Below are positions 25,327 to 34,565 of a stretch of 64,000 nucleotides of DNA, piece by piece. A model generated the notes under the pieces. It was given only the letters and a program-made list of their open reading frames with translations. It was not told where the DNA came from and ran no database searches. A program made the translations under genes and the position numbers. The stretch spans positions 6,491,501 to 6,555,500 of the forward strand of contig NZ_CP109444.1 in assembly GCF_036227225.1 (NCBI RefSeq), read 5' to 3'. Each line of letters opens with the position of its first letter. Position 1 is the stretch's first letter. This DNA is from Streptomyces sp. NBC_01478. GTDB taxonomy: Bacteria; Actinomycetota; Actinomycetes; Streptomycetales; Streptomycetaceae.

Positions 25327-27812
25327 ACCCCGCCCACCTTTTCTCCTGGCGCCGCTCGCACATCCTCCGGTGCCTCTCGCAAAAGCTCCGTCAGCAACCG
25401 CACGGCCCCCCGCTTGTGCAACGGATCGTTGCCGTTGCCGCACTTGGGGGACTGGATGCAGGACGGGCAGCCGGCGTCGCACTCGCAGGAGGCGATGGCC
25501 TGGAGGGTGGCGGTGAGCCAGGCGCGGGCGGTGTGGAAGGCGCGCTCGGCGAAGCCCGCGCCGCCGGGATGGCCGTCGTAGACGAAGACCGTCGGCAGCA
25601 GCGTGTCGGGGTGGAGGGGGACCGAGACGCCGCCGATGTCCCAGCGGTCGCAGGTGGCGAAGAGGGGGAGCATGCCGATCGAGGCGTGTTCGGCGGCGTG
25701 CAGGGCGCCGCCGAGGATCTCGGGGTTGATGCGGGCGGCGTCGAGTTGGTCCTCGGTGACCGTCCACCACACCGCGCGGGTGCGGAGCGTACGAGGAGGG
25801 AGGTCGAGTTTCGACTCGCCGAGGACCTCACCGGTGATGACACGTCTGCGGAGGAAGGAGACGACCTGGTTGGTGACTTCGACCGAGCCGTAGCACAACC
25901 GGCCCTGGCCCCAGGGGAGTTCGATGTCCGTCTCCAGGACGGAGATCGCCGTGGTGTCGCGGGCGACCGTCGAGTACGGGGGGTTGGCCTCCTCGACGAG
26001 GGCCACCGAGTCCTCCAGGTCCAGGGAGCGCACCAGGTACGTGCGGCCCTGGTGGAGGTGGACCGCGCCCTCGTGGACGGTCGTGTGGGAGGCGGCCTCG
26101 TCGACCGTGCCCAGCAGGCGGCCGGTGCCGTTCTCGACGATCTGGACCGGGTTTCCGCCCCCGCCGCGGATGTCGGCGAGGTCGGCGGCCCGTTCCCGGC
26201 GCGTCCAGTGCCAGGCCTTCGCCCGGCGGCGGAGCAGTTTCGCGGCTTCCAGTTGTGGCAGCAGGTCCGCCGTGGCCGGGCCGAACAGTTCCAAGTCGTC
26301 GTCGGTGAGCGGGAGTTCCGCCGCTGCCGCGCACAGGTGGGGGGCCAGGACGTACGGGTTGTCGGGGTCCAGGACCGTCGACTCCACCGGCTGGTCGAAC
26401 AGGGCCTCCGGGTGGTGGACGAGGAACGTGTCCAGAGGGTCGTCGCGGGCCACCAGGACGGCCAGGGCGCCCCGGCCGGAGCGTCCGGCGCGGCCCGCCT
26501 GCTGCCACAGGGAGGCGCGGGTGCCCGGGTAGCCGGCGATCAGTACGGCGTCCAACCCCGAGACGTCGATGCCGAGTTCGAGGGCGGTGGTGGCGGCGAG
26601 GCCGAGCAACTCGCCGGAGTGGAGGGCGCGTTCGAGGGCGCGGCGCTCCTCGGGGAGATAGCCGCCGCGGTAGGCGGCGACCCTCCGGACCAGCGAGCGG
26701 TCGACCTCGGCGAGGCGTTCCTGGGCGATCAGCGCGATCAGCTCGGCGCCACGCCGGGACCGTACGAAGGCCACCGAGCGGACGCCCTGGACGGTGAGGT
26801 CGGTCAGCAGGTCGGCCGTCTCGGCGGTGGCCGTACGGCGGACCGGGGCGCCCTTCTCGCCGTGCAGTTCGGTGAGTGGGGGCTCCCAGAGGGCGAACAC
26901 CAGTTCACCGCGCGGTGAGGCGTCGTCGGCGACCTCGACCACGGGGAGGCCGGTGAGGCGGCGGGCGGCGACCGAGGGCTCGGCGGCGGTGGCGGAGGCG
27001 AGGAGGAAGACGGGGGAGGAGCCGTAGCGGGCGCAGAGGCGGCGCAGCCGGCGCAGCACCTGGGCGACGTGGGAGCCGAAGACGCCCCGGTAGGTGTGGC
27101 ACTCGTCGATGACGACGTACTTCAGGGACTTCAGGAAGGAGGACCAGCGCGGGTGCGAGGGCAATATGCCGCGGTGGAGCATGTCGGGGTTGGTCAGGAC
27201 GTAGTTGGCGTACTGGCGTACCCACTCGCGCTCTTCGAACGGAGTGTCGCCGTCGTACACGGCCGGGCGAACGGCATTGCCCAGCGGTTGTGAAAGTTCC
27301 TTCACAGAGCGGAGCTGGTCCGCTGCCAGGGCTTTTGTGGGGGCCAGGTAGAGGGCGGTGGTGCCGCGGCCGTTCGGCGCCTCGGAGCCGTCGAGGAGCG
27401 CCGAGAGGACCGGTACCAGATAAGCGAGCGACTTGCCCGAGGCGGTGCCTGTGGCAACGATCACTGACTCGCCGTCGAGGGCGTGCTCGGCCGCCTGTGC
27501 CTGGTGGGCCCAGGGGTGTTCGATACCGGCTTCCTGGACGGTGGCGATCACCTCGGCACGAATCCGGTCAGGCCAGACGGCATGGCGGCCCGCACGTGGG
27601 GGCAAGTGCTCCGTATGAGTGATGCGCGAAGCCCGGCTCGGTCCCGACGCCAGCCGGTCCAGAACCGTGCTCGGCGAGAGGCCGGACACGGGGTCCGCCG
27701 AGGGTCGATCGGTTCGCTGATTCTTGGCCATCGGCACCGAGTGTGTCACTGGCGTGACGGACAATGGAGCCAAGGCGTCGTGCACGCCCTGCGGTAAGTG
27801 ATTGAATGCCAT
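25323..27812 (-). CDS. DEAD/DEAH-box helicase with DUF1998 zinc domain (MrfA/Hrq1-like)
   Basis: The 829-residue SF2 helicase has Q-motif region HPWAHQAQAAEHAL, Walker A VIVATGTASGKSLAYLVPV, TNPDML, the DECH box VVIDECHTYRG, LASATA (motif III), and motif VI QQAGRAGRSGRG. The C-terminus carries the four-cysteine cluster CECDAGCPSCIQSPKCG typical of DUF1998. Bacillus MrfA and yeast Hrq1 of this family act in crosslink repair, so a DNA-repair role is likely. ATG at 27812 is taken as start although its ribosome binding site is weak; an internal ATG (MAKNQRTD) is an alternative. It is divergent from bldG. Confidence 0.9.
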   Translation of the reverse strand: MAFNHLPQGVHDALAPLSVTPVTHSVPMAKNQRTDRPSADPVSGLSPSTVLDRLASGPSRASRITHTEHLPPRAGRHAVWPDRIRAEVIATVQEAGIEHPWAHQAQAAEHALDGESVIVATGTASGKSLAYLVPVLSALLDGSEAPNGRGTTALYLAPTKALAADQLRSVKELSQPLGNAVRPAVYDGDTPFEEREWVRQYANYVLTNPDMLHRGILPSHPRWSSFLKSLKYVVIDECHTYRGVFGSHVAQVLRRLRRLCARYGSSPVFLLASATAAEPSVAARRLTGLPVVEVADDASPRGELVFALWEPPLTELHGEKGAPVRRTATAETADLLTDLTVQGVRSVAFVRSRRGAELIALIAQERLAEVDRSLVRRVAAYRGGYLPEERRALERALHSGELLGLAATTALELGIDVSGLDAVLIAGYPGTRASLWQQAGRAGRSGRGALAVLVARDDPLDTFLVHHPEALFDQPVESTVLDPDNPYVLAPHLCAAAAELPLTDDDLELFGPATADLLPQLEAAKLLRRRAKAWHWTRRERAADLADIRGGGGNPVQIVENGTGRLLGTVDEAASHTTVHEGAVHLHQGRTYLVRSLDLEDSVALVEEANPPYSTVARDTTAISVLETDIELPWGQGRLCYGSVEVTNQVVSFLRRRVITGEVLGESKLDLPPRTLRTRAVWWTVTEDQLDAARINPEILGGALHAAEHASIGMLPLFATCDRWDIGGVSVPLHPDTLLPTVFVYDGHPGGAGFAERAFHTARAWLTATLQAIASCECDAGCPSCIQSPKCGNGNDPLHKRGAVRLLTELLREAPEDVRAAPGEKVGGV

Positions 27813-27892
27813 CGCGGCTGGCGAACCGTCCTGGGGGCTCTGCCGAGGTGTCCCATGGGATGACCGCTCGATAGCAAGGTGCTGGAGGATCC

Positions 27893-28234
27893 GTGGACCT
27901 GTCCCTGTCGACCCGTACCGTCGGCGATCGTACGGTCGTCGAGGTCGGTGGCGAAATCGACGTATATACCGCGCCCAAGTTGCGCGAACAGCTTGTCGAG
28001 CTGGTGAACGACGGGAGTTTCCACCTCGTCGTCGACATGGAGGGCGTCGACTTTCTCGACTCCACCGGGCTCGGTGTGCTGGTCGGCGGCCTGAAGCGGG
28101 TGCGTGCCCACGAGGGCTCGCTGCGCCTGGTCTGCAACCAGGAGCGCATTCTGAAGATCTTCCGTATCACCGGCCTCACCAAGGTGTTCCCGATTCACAC
28201 CTCGGTCGAGGAAGCGGTGGCGGCCACCGACTGA
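27893..28234 (+). CDS. bldG: Anti-sigma factor antagonist BldG
   Basis: A 113-residue STAS-domain protein of the SpoIIAA/RsbV family. It begins [28 protein letters not shown] and contains [16 protein letters not shown], in which the Ser after Asp is the expected phosphorylation site. In Streptomyces BldG controls aerial mycelium formation and antibiotic production by binding anti-sigma factors when unphosphorylated. GTG at 27893 follows GGAGGATCC. The gene directly downstream encodes the partner anti-sigma factor, and the helicase gene is divergent, an arrangement conserved in the genus as I recall it. Confidence 0.95.
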
Positions 28235-28353
28235 CCGACCGTTCAGGGAGCGGTCACCCGACCGTTCCCCGATCGGCCGTATAGACGACCGGTGGACCGG
28301 GCTTTCGGCGGCCCGGCCCTCCGACAGCACGCCCGTAGTCCCGAGGGGGATGC

Positions 28354-28791
28354 ATGGCCACCGTTGAACTCCGCTTCAGCGCGCTGCCCGAGCACGTCAG
28401 GACCGCCCGACTGGTGGCGGCAGCGGTGGCGCGCAGGGCCGGAGTGGACGAGGCCGTACTCGACGAGGTCAGACTCGCCGTCGGTGAGGCCTGCACCCGC
28501 GCCGTCGGGCTGCACCAGAGCAGCGGGATCACCGCCCCGGTGAAGGTGCTGCTGATCGAGGAGGAGAAGCAGTTCTCCATCGAGGTCGGCGACGAGGCAC
28601 CACGCTCGGCTCCCGGCGACAAGGCGCCCGGGTCCCTGGGTGACGATCCGGACGCGGAGACCGAGGAGGACGAGATGGGCCTCGCTGTCATCAGCGGGCT
28701 CGTCGACGACGTCGAGGTCACCGCGGGAGAGCACGGCGGGTCGATCCGTATGACCTGGCCGACCACCCCGCCGGCCGCGACGCTTTCCTGA
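28354..28791 (+). CDS. BldG-associated anti-sigma factor (HATPase_c)
   Basis: The 145-residue protein is an RsbW/SpoIIAB-type kinase-fold anti-sigma factor. The N-box helix DEVRLAVGEACTRAVGLH is clear, and the later DEMGLAVISGLVDDVEV corresponds to the G1/G2 region. An acidic, poorly conserved loop (about residues 80-110) sits where the ATP lid usually is, so ATP hydrolysis or kinase activity may be weak. It is the anti-sigma protein encoded beside bldG and presumably its direct target. It lies 119 bases after bldG and is followed by a strong terminator. Confidence 0.88.
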   Translation: MATVELRFSALPEHVRTARLVAAAVARRAGVDEAVLDEVRLAVGEACTRAVGLHQSSGITAPVKVLLIEEEKQFSIEVGDEAPRSAPGDKAPGSLGDDPDAETEEDEMGLAVISGLVDDVEVTAGEHGGSIRMTWPTTPPAATLS

Positions 28792-28823
28792 GTTCTGAGC
28801 CGTTCCGGCTCAATATCATTACC

Positions 28824-28854
28824 CCGAAGGGCCCTACTGAGTAGGGCCCTTCGG
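28824..28854 (+). terminator. Terminator of the bldG operon
   Basis: Fourteen perfectly paired bases (28824-28837 with 28841-28854; CCGAAGGGCCCTAC / GTAGGGCCCTTCGG) around TGA, 32 bases after the anti-sigma gene. No T-run follows, as is common in Streptomyces terminators. Confidence 0.85.
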
Positions 28855-28877
28855 CATGTCCGGCCCCGGGTGACAGC

Positions 28878-28966
28878 CGTACAGTGATCACGTACAGCGT
28901 TTTCGTGAATTCATTCACGATCAATCCACCGGTAATTTGATCAAGCGCCAATGCTTTTAAGGCATT
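28878..28966 (+). promoter_or_regulatory. Structured AT-rich leader/promoter of hppA
   Basis: The ~215 bases before hppA are unusually AT-rich. They contain a symmetric element CGTACAG-TGATCA-CGTACAG (28878-28897: direct repeats around a palindrome), a perfect 7-bp hairpin (TCGTGAA 28903-28909 with TTCACGA 28914-28920) and a second small hairpin (AATGC 28950-28954 with GCATT 28962-28966). These could be an operator and a structured 5' UTR. I recognise no known riboswitch. Confidence 0.45.
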
Positions 28967-29070
28967 ACTATGCGAAGGCCAATTCCGTTTGCCGCGCACT
29001 GTTTTGATCAGGTTCCGGTACCTACAATCCGTCCACATCTTGAGCTCAGCACAGGCGTCAAGGAGGACGA

Positions 29071-31476
29071 ATGGCGGGGCTTTCTACCCCTCAGCAGTTT
29101 GACCACCCCACAACCTTCGCAGCCGCAGTCCTGACCGACGACAACCGCATCCTCGTGATGGTGATCGGCCTCGTGGCGCTGGCAGCGCTCGTGGTCGCGG
29201 GCATCCTGGTCCGCGAGGTACTCGCGGCCGGCGAGGGCACCGACAGCATGAAGAAGATCGCGACGGCGATCCAGGAGGGCGCCAACGCCTATCTGGGACG
29301 GCAGTTGCGCACGGTCGGCGTATTCGCCGTGATCGTTTTCTTCCTGCTTCTGCTGCTGCCCGCGGACGACTGGAATCAGCGCGCCGGACGATCGATCTTC
29401 TTCCTGATCGGCGCGGTGTTCTCGGCGACCACCGGCTATATCGGCATGTGGCTCGCCGTACGCAGTAATGTCCGTGTCGCCGCGGCGGCCCGGGAAGCGA
29501 CCCCGGCGGAGGGTGAGCCCGAAAAGGATCTCACCGCCGTCTCGCACAAAGCCATGAAGATCGCTTTCCGCACGGGCGGCGTCGTCGGCATGTTCACGGT
29601 GGGGCTCGGTCTGCTCGGCGCCTCCTGCGTGGTGCTGGTGTACGCGGCCGACGCGCCGAAGGTGCTGGAGGGATTCGGTCTCGGTGCCGCCCTCATCGCC
29701 ATGTTCATGAGGGTCGGCGGCGGCATCTTCACCAAGGCCGCCGACGTCGGCGCCGACCTGGTCGGCAAGGTCGAGCAGGGCATTCCGGAGGACGATCCGC
29801 GCAATGCCGCGACCATCGCCGACAACGTGGGCGACAACGTCGGCGACTGCGCGGGCATGGCGGCCGACCTCTTCGAGTCGTACGCCGTGACGCTGGTCGC
29901 CGCGCTGATCCTCGGCAAGGCGGCCTTCGGCGACTCCGGGCTCGCCTTCCCGCTGCTCGTGCCGGCGATCGGTGTGATCACCGCCATGATCGGCATCTTC
30001 GCGGTGGCGCCGCGCCGGACCGACCGCAGCGGCATGTCCGCGATCAACCGGGGGTTCTTCATCTCCGCGGTGATCTCGCTCGTGCTGGTGGCGGTCGCGG
30101 TCTTCGTCTACCTGCCGTCGTCGTACGCCGACCTCGACGGCGTCACCGACGCGGCGATCAAGGCCAAGGACGGCGATCCGCGGATCCTCGCGCTCGTCGC
30201 CGTGGCCATCGGCATCGTGCTCGCCGCCCTGATCCAGCAGCTCACGGGCTACTTCACGGAGACGAACCGCCGTCCCGTGATGGACATCGGCAAGACCTCG
30301 CTCACCGGCCCGGCCACCGTCATCCTCGCGGGCATCTCCCTCGGCCTCGAATCGGCCGTCTACACCGCGCTGTTGATCGGTCTCGCCGTCTACGGCGCGT
30401 TCCTGCTCGGTGGCGCGTCGATCATGCTGGCGCTGTTCGCGGTGGCGCTGGCCGGCACCGGTCTGCTCACCACGGTCGGCGTGATCGTCGCCATGGACAC
30501 CTTCGGGCCGGTCTCCGACAACGCGCAGGGCATCGCCGAGATGTCCGGCGACGTCGAGGGCGCGGGCGCGCAGGTGCTCACCAACCTGGACGCGGTGGGC
30601 AACACCACCAAGGCCATCACGAAGGGCATCGCCATCGCCACCGCCGTCCTGGCGGCGTCGGCGCTCTTCGGGTCGTACCGGGACGCCATCCTTACCGCCG
30701 CCAACGAGGTCGGCGAGAAGGTCTCGGGACCGGGCGCGCCACTGAACCTGATGATGGACATCTCCCAGCCCAACAACCTGGTGGGTCTCATCGTCGGCGC
30801 CGCGGTCGTCTTCCTCTTCTCCGGGCTGGCGATCAACGCCGTCTCACGGTCCGCGGGGGCCGTGGTCTACGAGGTGCGGCGGCAGTTCCGCGAGCACCCC
30901 GGGATCATGGACTACACCGAGACACCCGAGTACGGCCGCGTCGTCGACATCTGCACCAAGGACGCGCTGCGCGAACTGGCCACGCCGGGGCTGCTCGCCG
31001 TGCTCACGCCGATCGCGGTCGGGTTCACGCTCGGCGTCGGCGCGCTCGGCTCGTTCCTCGCGGGCGCGATCGGCACCGGCACGCTGATGGCGGTCTTCCT
31101 CGCGAACTCGGGCGGCGCCTGGGACAACGCGAAGAAACTCGTCGAGGACGGCCACCACGGCGGCAAGGGCAGCGAGGCCCATGCCGCCACGGTGATCGGC
31201 GACACGGTCGGCGACCCGTTCAAGGACACCGCGGGACCGGCCATCAACCCGCTGCTGAAGGTGATGAACCTCGTCGCGCTGCTCATCGCGCCCGCGGTCA
31301 TCAAGTTCAGCTACGGCGACGACAAGAACACCGGGGTGCGGATCGCGATCGCGGTGCTCGCGTTCCTCGTGATCGCCGTCTCGGTGTACATCTCCAAGCG
31401 GCGCGGGATCGCCGTGGGGGAGGAGGACGACACCGAGCAGGCGGCCAAGTCGGCGGACGCCGCGGTGGTTTCGTAG
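29071..31476 (+). CDS. hppA: K+-independent proton-translocating membrane pyrophosphatase
   Basis: An 801-residue, roughly 16-helix membrane enzyme that couples PPi hydrolysis to proton pumping. Signature segments are ADVGADLVGKVEQGIPEDDP, the substrate site AATIADNVGDNVGDCAGMAAD, and GGAWDNAKKLVEDGHHGGKG plus DTVGDPFKDTAGPAINPLLK. The segment GNTTKAITKG has Lys at the position that is Ala in potassium-dependent forms, so this is the K+-independent type. AAGGAGG stands at ideal distance before ATG 29071. The C-terminal 20 residues are acidic and variable. Confidence 0.96.
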   Translation: MAGLSTPQQFDHPTTFAAAVLTDDNRILVMVIGLVALAALVVAGILVREVLAAGEGTDSMKKIATAIQEGANAYLGRQLRTVGVFAVIVFFLLLLLPADDWNQRAGRSIFFLIGAVFSATTGYIGMWLAVRSNVRVAAAAREATPAEGEPEKDLTAVSHKAMKIAFRTGGVVGMFTVGLGLLGASCVVLVYAADAPKVLEGFGLGAALIAMFMRVGGGIFTKAADVGADLVGKVEQGIPEDDPRNAATIADNVGDNVGDCAGMAADLFESYAVTLVAALILGKAAFGDSGLAFPLLVPAIGVITAMIGIFAVAPRRTDRSGMSAINRGFFISAVISLVLVAVAVFVYLPSSYADLDGVTDAAIKAKDGDPRILALVAVAIGIVLAALIQQLTGYFTETNRRPVMDIGKTSLTGPATVILAGISLGLESAVYTALLIGLAVYGAFLLGGASIMLALFAVALAGTGLLTTVGVIVAMDTFGPVSDNAQGIAEMSGDVEGAGAQVLTNLDAVGNTTKAITKGIAIATAVLAASALFGSYRDAILTAANEVGEKVSGPGAPLNLMMDISQPNNLVGLIVGAAVVFLFSGLAINAVSRSAGAVVYEVRRQFREHPGIMDYTETPEYGRVVDICTKDALRELATPGLLAVLTPIAVGFTLGVGALGSFLAGAIGTGTLMAVFLANSGGAWDNAKKLVEDGHHGGKGSEAHAATVIGDTVGDPFKDTAGPAINPLLKVMNLVALLIAPAVIKFSYGDDKNTGVRIAIAVLAFLVIAVSVYISKRRGIAVGEEDDTEQAAKSADAAVVS

Positions 31477-31504
31477 GCGGTCGTCCGGAGTCGGTTCCAA
31501 CAGG

Positions 31505-31541
31505 CGGGCGGGTGGCGCGAGTTGTGGGCGCCGCCCGCCCG
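31505..31541 (+). terminator. Terminator of hppA
   Basis: A 14-bp stem with one G-T pair (31505-31518 with 31528-31541) begins 29 bases after the hppA stop. The stem is almost entirely G/C and is followed by TT. Confidence 0.72.
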
Positions 31542-31689
31542 TTCCGGGTGTGTTCAGGCCCTCGCCGTGAGCCTTCTCTCGCTTGGTGCAGATGGCCCCA
31601 AAACGTCTTCTATCGGTCTTCCGGCCCGGGGGTGCGGTCCGTCCGGCGTGTATGTTCCGGGGCCGAGAGCCATGGAAGGGACCAACCCG

Positions 31690-32268
31690 GTGAACAAGAA
31701 GCTCGCGGCCGCACTGTCCAGCGGTGCGGTACTGGTACTGGCGCTGTCGGGATGCGGCGGCAGCAGCGACGACAGCGACGCCAAACTGGACGCCTGGGCC
31801 AAGCAGGTGTGCCTCGCGGTGCAGCCGCAGGCGAAGAAGATCGAGGCCGCCAACACGGCGATCCAGAAGGAGACCTCGGACAACAGCACCCCCCAGGACG
31901 TCCAGAAGACCGACTCGCAGGCCTTCCAGGACATGTCCGACGCCTACAAGGCGATCGGGGCAGCCGTGAACTCCGCCGGGGCACCGGACGTCGAGAACGG
32001 CGCGAAGAAGCAGCAGGACGCGGTCACGGAGCTCAACGGCATCGCCACGTCGTACGCCACCCTGAAGAAGCAGGTGGACGGGCTCGACATCAAGGACCAG
32101 GCGAAGTTCGCGGACGGCCTCAAGGGCATCGCGAGCTCGCTGGACAAGCTCAGCACGAGCGGGAACGACGCCCTGAAGACCCTCGAGGAGGGCGACGTCG
32201 GCAAGGCGATGACCAAGCAGGAGGCCTGCAAGACGGCGTCTCCGGTGGCCTCGTCGTCGGCGGCCTGA
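31690..32268 (+). CDS. Small secreted lipoprotein
   Basis: The 192-residue protein has a basic start (NKKLAAAL), a hydrophobic core and the lipobox LALSGCG, so it should be lipid-anchored outside the membrane. The mature part is helical and rich in Lys, Asp and Ala, with two cysteines (QVCLAVQ and EACKTAS) that could form a disulfide. I do not recognise a functional domain; small lipoproteins like this are common next to hppA in the genus. GTG at 31690 has GAAGGG upstream; an ATG at 31672 is an alternative. Confidence 0.78.
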   Translation: MNKKLAAALSSGAVLVLALSGCGGSSDDSDAKLDAWAKQVCLAVQPQAKKIEAANTAIQKETSDNSTPQDVQKTDSQAFQDMSDAYKAIGAAVNSAGAPDVENGAKKQQDAVTELNGIATSYATLKKQVDGLDIKDQAKFADGLKGIASSLDKLSTSGNDALKTLEEGDVGKAMTKQEACKTASPVASSSAA

Positions 32269-32286
32269 CCCCTCCCGTAGGCAGCG

Positions 32287-32333
32287 ATCTTTCAGTTGCT
32301 GAAAGATGCCCCGGTACGCGTGCGTGCCGGGGC
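32287..32333 (+). terminator. Tandem hairpins after the lipoprotein gene
   Basis: A 9-bp perfect stem (ATCTTTCAG 32287-32295 with CTGAAAGAT 32299-32307) is followed at once by an 11-bp G/C stem with one wobble (32308-32318 with 32323-32333). Together they probably terminate the lipoprotein transcript. Confidence 0.65.
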
Positions 32334-32381
32334 CTTCGCACGCACGGGCATGTTGTCGGTGCGAGCGGCCACAATGGGGGA

Positions 32382-33902
32382 GTGAGTAACTCCAGCCTGC
32401 CCACGCTGCCCGCATCCGACCGCCCGGAGGTCGCCGCCCGGCTCCGGGACGCCCTGCTCGGCGCCGCCTTCACCGCCGACGGACTGCTCGACCTGCTCGG
32501 TGCCCCCGCGTACGCGGCGCTGGCCCGCAGCGAGACCGTGCCGGCCCTCCGGGCGACGAGAGGCGACACCCCGCTGGAGACGCTGGTCCGGCTGTTCCTC
32601 CTCCAGCAGCCCGTGCCGCACGCACGCGTGGCGGACGTACTGCCCGTCGCCGCGTGCCTGGAGAGCGGCTGGCTGGCGTCCGTGGGCGCCGACGAGGTCG
32701 CCGCGACCGTGGACGTACGGCCGTACGGCGGGCCCGACGGCGAGGACTGGTTCATCGTGTCGGACCTGGGGTGCGCGGTCGGCGGGGCCGGCGGGATCGG
32801 CAGCCGGGAGGAAGGCGTCGTCCTCGGGGTGGGCGGCGCGTCCACCACCCTCGCGGGCATCACCGTACGGACGCCGGTCTCCGCCGCGCTCGACCTCGGC
32901 ACCGGCTCCGGCATCCAGGCGCTGCACGCGGCCCGGCACGCCACGCGCGTGACGGCCACCGACCTCAACCCGCGCGCCCTGCACATCACCGCGCTCACCC
33001 TCGCGCTGTCCGGCGCACCGGCCGCGGACCTCCGCGAGGGCTCGCTGTTCGAGCCGGTCCGGGACGACGAGACGTACGAACTCATCGTGTCGAACCCGCC
33101 GTTCGTGATCTCGCCGGCTGCCCGGCTGACCTACCGCGACGGCGGGATGGGCGGGGACGATCTGTGCCGGTCGCTCGTTCAGCAGGCGGGGGACCGGCTG
33201 CGCGAGGGCGGATTCGCGCAGTTCCTCGCCAACTGGCAGCACGTGGAGGGGGAGGACTGGCAGGACAGGCTCAGGTCGTGGGTGCCGCGCGGGTGCGACG
33301 CCTGGATCGTGCAGCGCGAGGTCCAGGACATCACGCAGTACGCCGAGCTGTGGCTCAGGGACGCGGGCGACCACCAGGGCGACACGGCCGCGTACGAGGC
33401 GCTCTACGACGCGTGGCTCGACGAGTTCGAGGCGCGCAAGGTCAAGGCGGTGGGCTTCGGCTGGATCACGCTGCGCAGGACGGATTCCGACGCGCCCTCG
33501 ATCACCGTCGAGGAGTGGCCGCACTCGATCGAGCAGCCGCTCGGCGACACCGTGCGCGTGCACTTCGACCGCGTCGACTATCTGCGCACCCACGACGACG
33601 CGGCCCTGCTCGCCGCCCGCTTCAGGCTGGCCGACGAGGTCATCCAGGAACAGGTCGGGCTGCCCGGCGCCGAGGACCCCGAGCACGTCGTGCTGCGCCA
33701 GCACCGCGGCATGCGCCGGGCGACCAAGGTCGACACGGTCGGCGCGGGCTTCGCCGGCGTCTGCGACGGCACGCTGAGCGCGGGCCGCATCCTCGACGCC
33801 ATCGCCCAACTCGTCGGCGAGGACCCGGTCCTGCTCCGCGACCGGACACCGGCGCAGATCAGGCTGCTGGTGGAACAGGGGTTCCTGGAGCCGGTGAGGT
33901 GA
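32382..33902 (+). CDS. Class I SAM-dependent methyltransferase (N5-glutamine/RsmC-like)
   Basis: The 506-residue protein has a family-specific N-terminal domain (about residues 1-160) and then a methyltransferase core: motif I ALDLGTGSGIQALHAARHA, an acidic loop ATDLNPRALHITALTLAL, and the catalytic NPPF motif in LIVSNPPFVIS. NPPF enzymes methylate amide or exocyclic nitrogen in proteins, rRNA or tRNA; the target is unknown. A C-terminal winged region (about residues 400-506) is conserved in actinobacterial members. GTG at 32382 with GGGGGA close by is preferred to upstream in-frame codons because the family N-terminus begins there. Confidence 0.85.
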   Translation: MSNSSLPTLPASDRPEVAARLRDALLGAAFTADGLLDLLGAPAYAALARSETVPALRATRGDTPLETLVRLFLLQQPVPHARVADVLPVAACLESGWLASVGADEVAATVDVRPYGGPDGEDWFIVSDLGCAVGGAGGIGSREEGVVLGVGGASTTLAGITVRTPVSAALDLGTGSGIQALHAARHATRVTATDLNPRALHITALTLALSGAPAADLREGSLFEPVRDDETYELIVSNPPFVISPAARLTYRDGGMGGDDLCRSLVQQAGDRLREGGFAQFLANWQHVEGEDWQDRLRSWVPRGCDAWIVQREVQDITQYAELWLRDAGDHQGDTAAYEALYDAWLDEFEARKVKAVGFGWITLRRTDSDAPSITVEEWPHSIEQPLGDTVRVHFDRVDYLRTHDDAALLAARFRLADEVIQEQVGLPGAEDPEHVVLRQHRGMRRATKVDTVGAGFAGVCDGTLSAGRILDAIAQLVGEDPVLLRDRTPAQIRLLVEQGFLEPVR

Positions 33903-33932
33903 ACGACTCGCGGGGGTGACCGGCGCCGGCGG

Positions 33933-34173
33933 GGTGATGCGGTGGGCGGTCAACGTGTCGCCGGGGGCGATGCGTCGGGCGGCGATCGTCTCTCCCGGTG
34001 ATGTTGGGGTGGCTGGTGATCGCGTCTCCGGGCGGTGGTCTGGTAGGCGGTGATCGTGCCTCCGGGCGGTGGACCGGTAGACGGCGATCGCGTCTCCGGG
34101 CAGTGGAGCGGTCCGGTAGGCAGCGACCGCGCCTCCGAGCCGTGGTCCGGTGCGCGGTGATCGTGCCTCCAGG
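33933..34173. repeat. 34-bp minisatellite, seven imperfect units
   Basis: Seven head-to-tail units of 33, 33, 34, 34, 34, 39 and 34 bases fill 33933-34173 without spacers. The central consensus starts CGGTGGTCCGGTAG and continues GCGGTGATCGTGCC TCCGGG. Units 4 and 5 differ at only a few positions; outer units are more diverged. The array lies in non-coding DNA between the methyltransferase and the kinase gene. Confidence 0.85.
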
Positions 34174-34565
34174 TGGCTGACGCCGGCTCAGCCGCCTTGC
34201 CCGCGTGGGGCGGACGGCTTCTGCGGCGGGCCGCTCCCGCGACGGACCTCTCCTGCGGCCGACTGACCCCACGGCCGACCGATCGCACCCCCGGCCGGTC
34301 CGTCCGTCCGCCGTGGACCGACCGAAACCGCCGTCGATCCCGGCATCGATCCCGCCCGTAGATCCCGGTCGACCCCCGCCGCGGGCCCGCCCGCGCCTGT
34401 CACGCCTGAGGCCCCGTCGTACCCCTGGGCCGCATGGGTCACCAGCCGGCTGGATTGGCAGGATTGGTGCGGAAAAGCCCTCTTGTCAGTGGCGGGTGCG
34501 AGGCTACCTTCGGAGACAGGTTCCGCGCGTTCTCGGGGGAGGCGCGCCGTCTCGGGGGAGGCGTG
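34174..34565 (+). promoter_or_regulatory. Upstream region of the kinase gene
   Basis: About 390 bases without a credible gene. The first 250 are low-complexity, very GC-rich DNA. A plausible promoter is TTGTCA at 34483-34488 and TACCTT at 34505-34510 with 16 bases between, some 56 bases before the kinase start. Confidence 0.45.

Noticed and set aside
33933..34173. Tandem array as a CRISPR
   Set aside because: Units are contiguous and imperfect with no unique spacers, and no cas gene is present.
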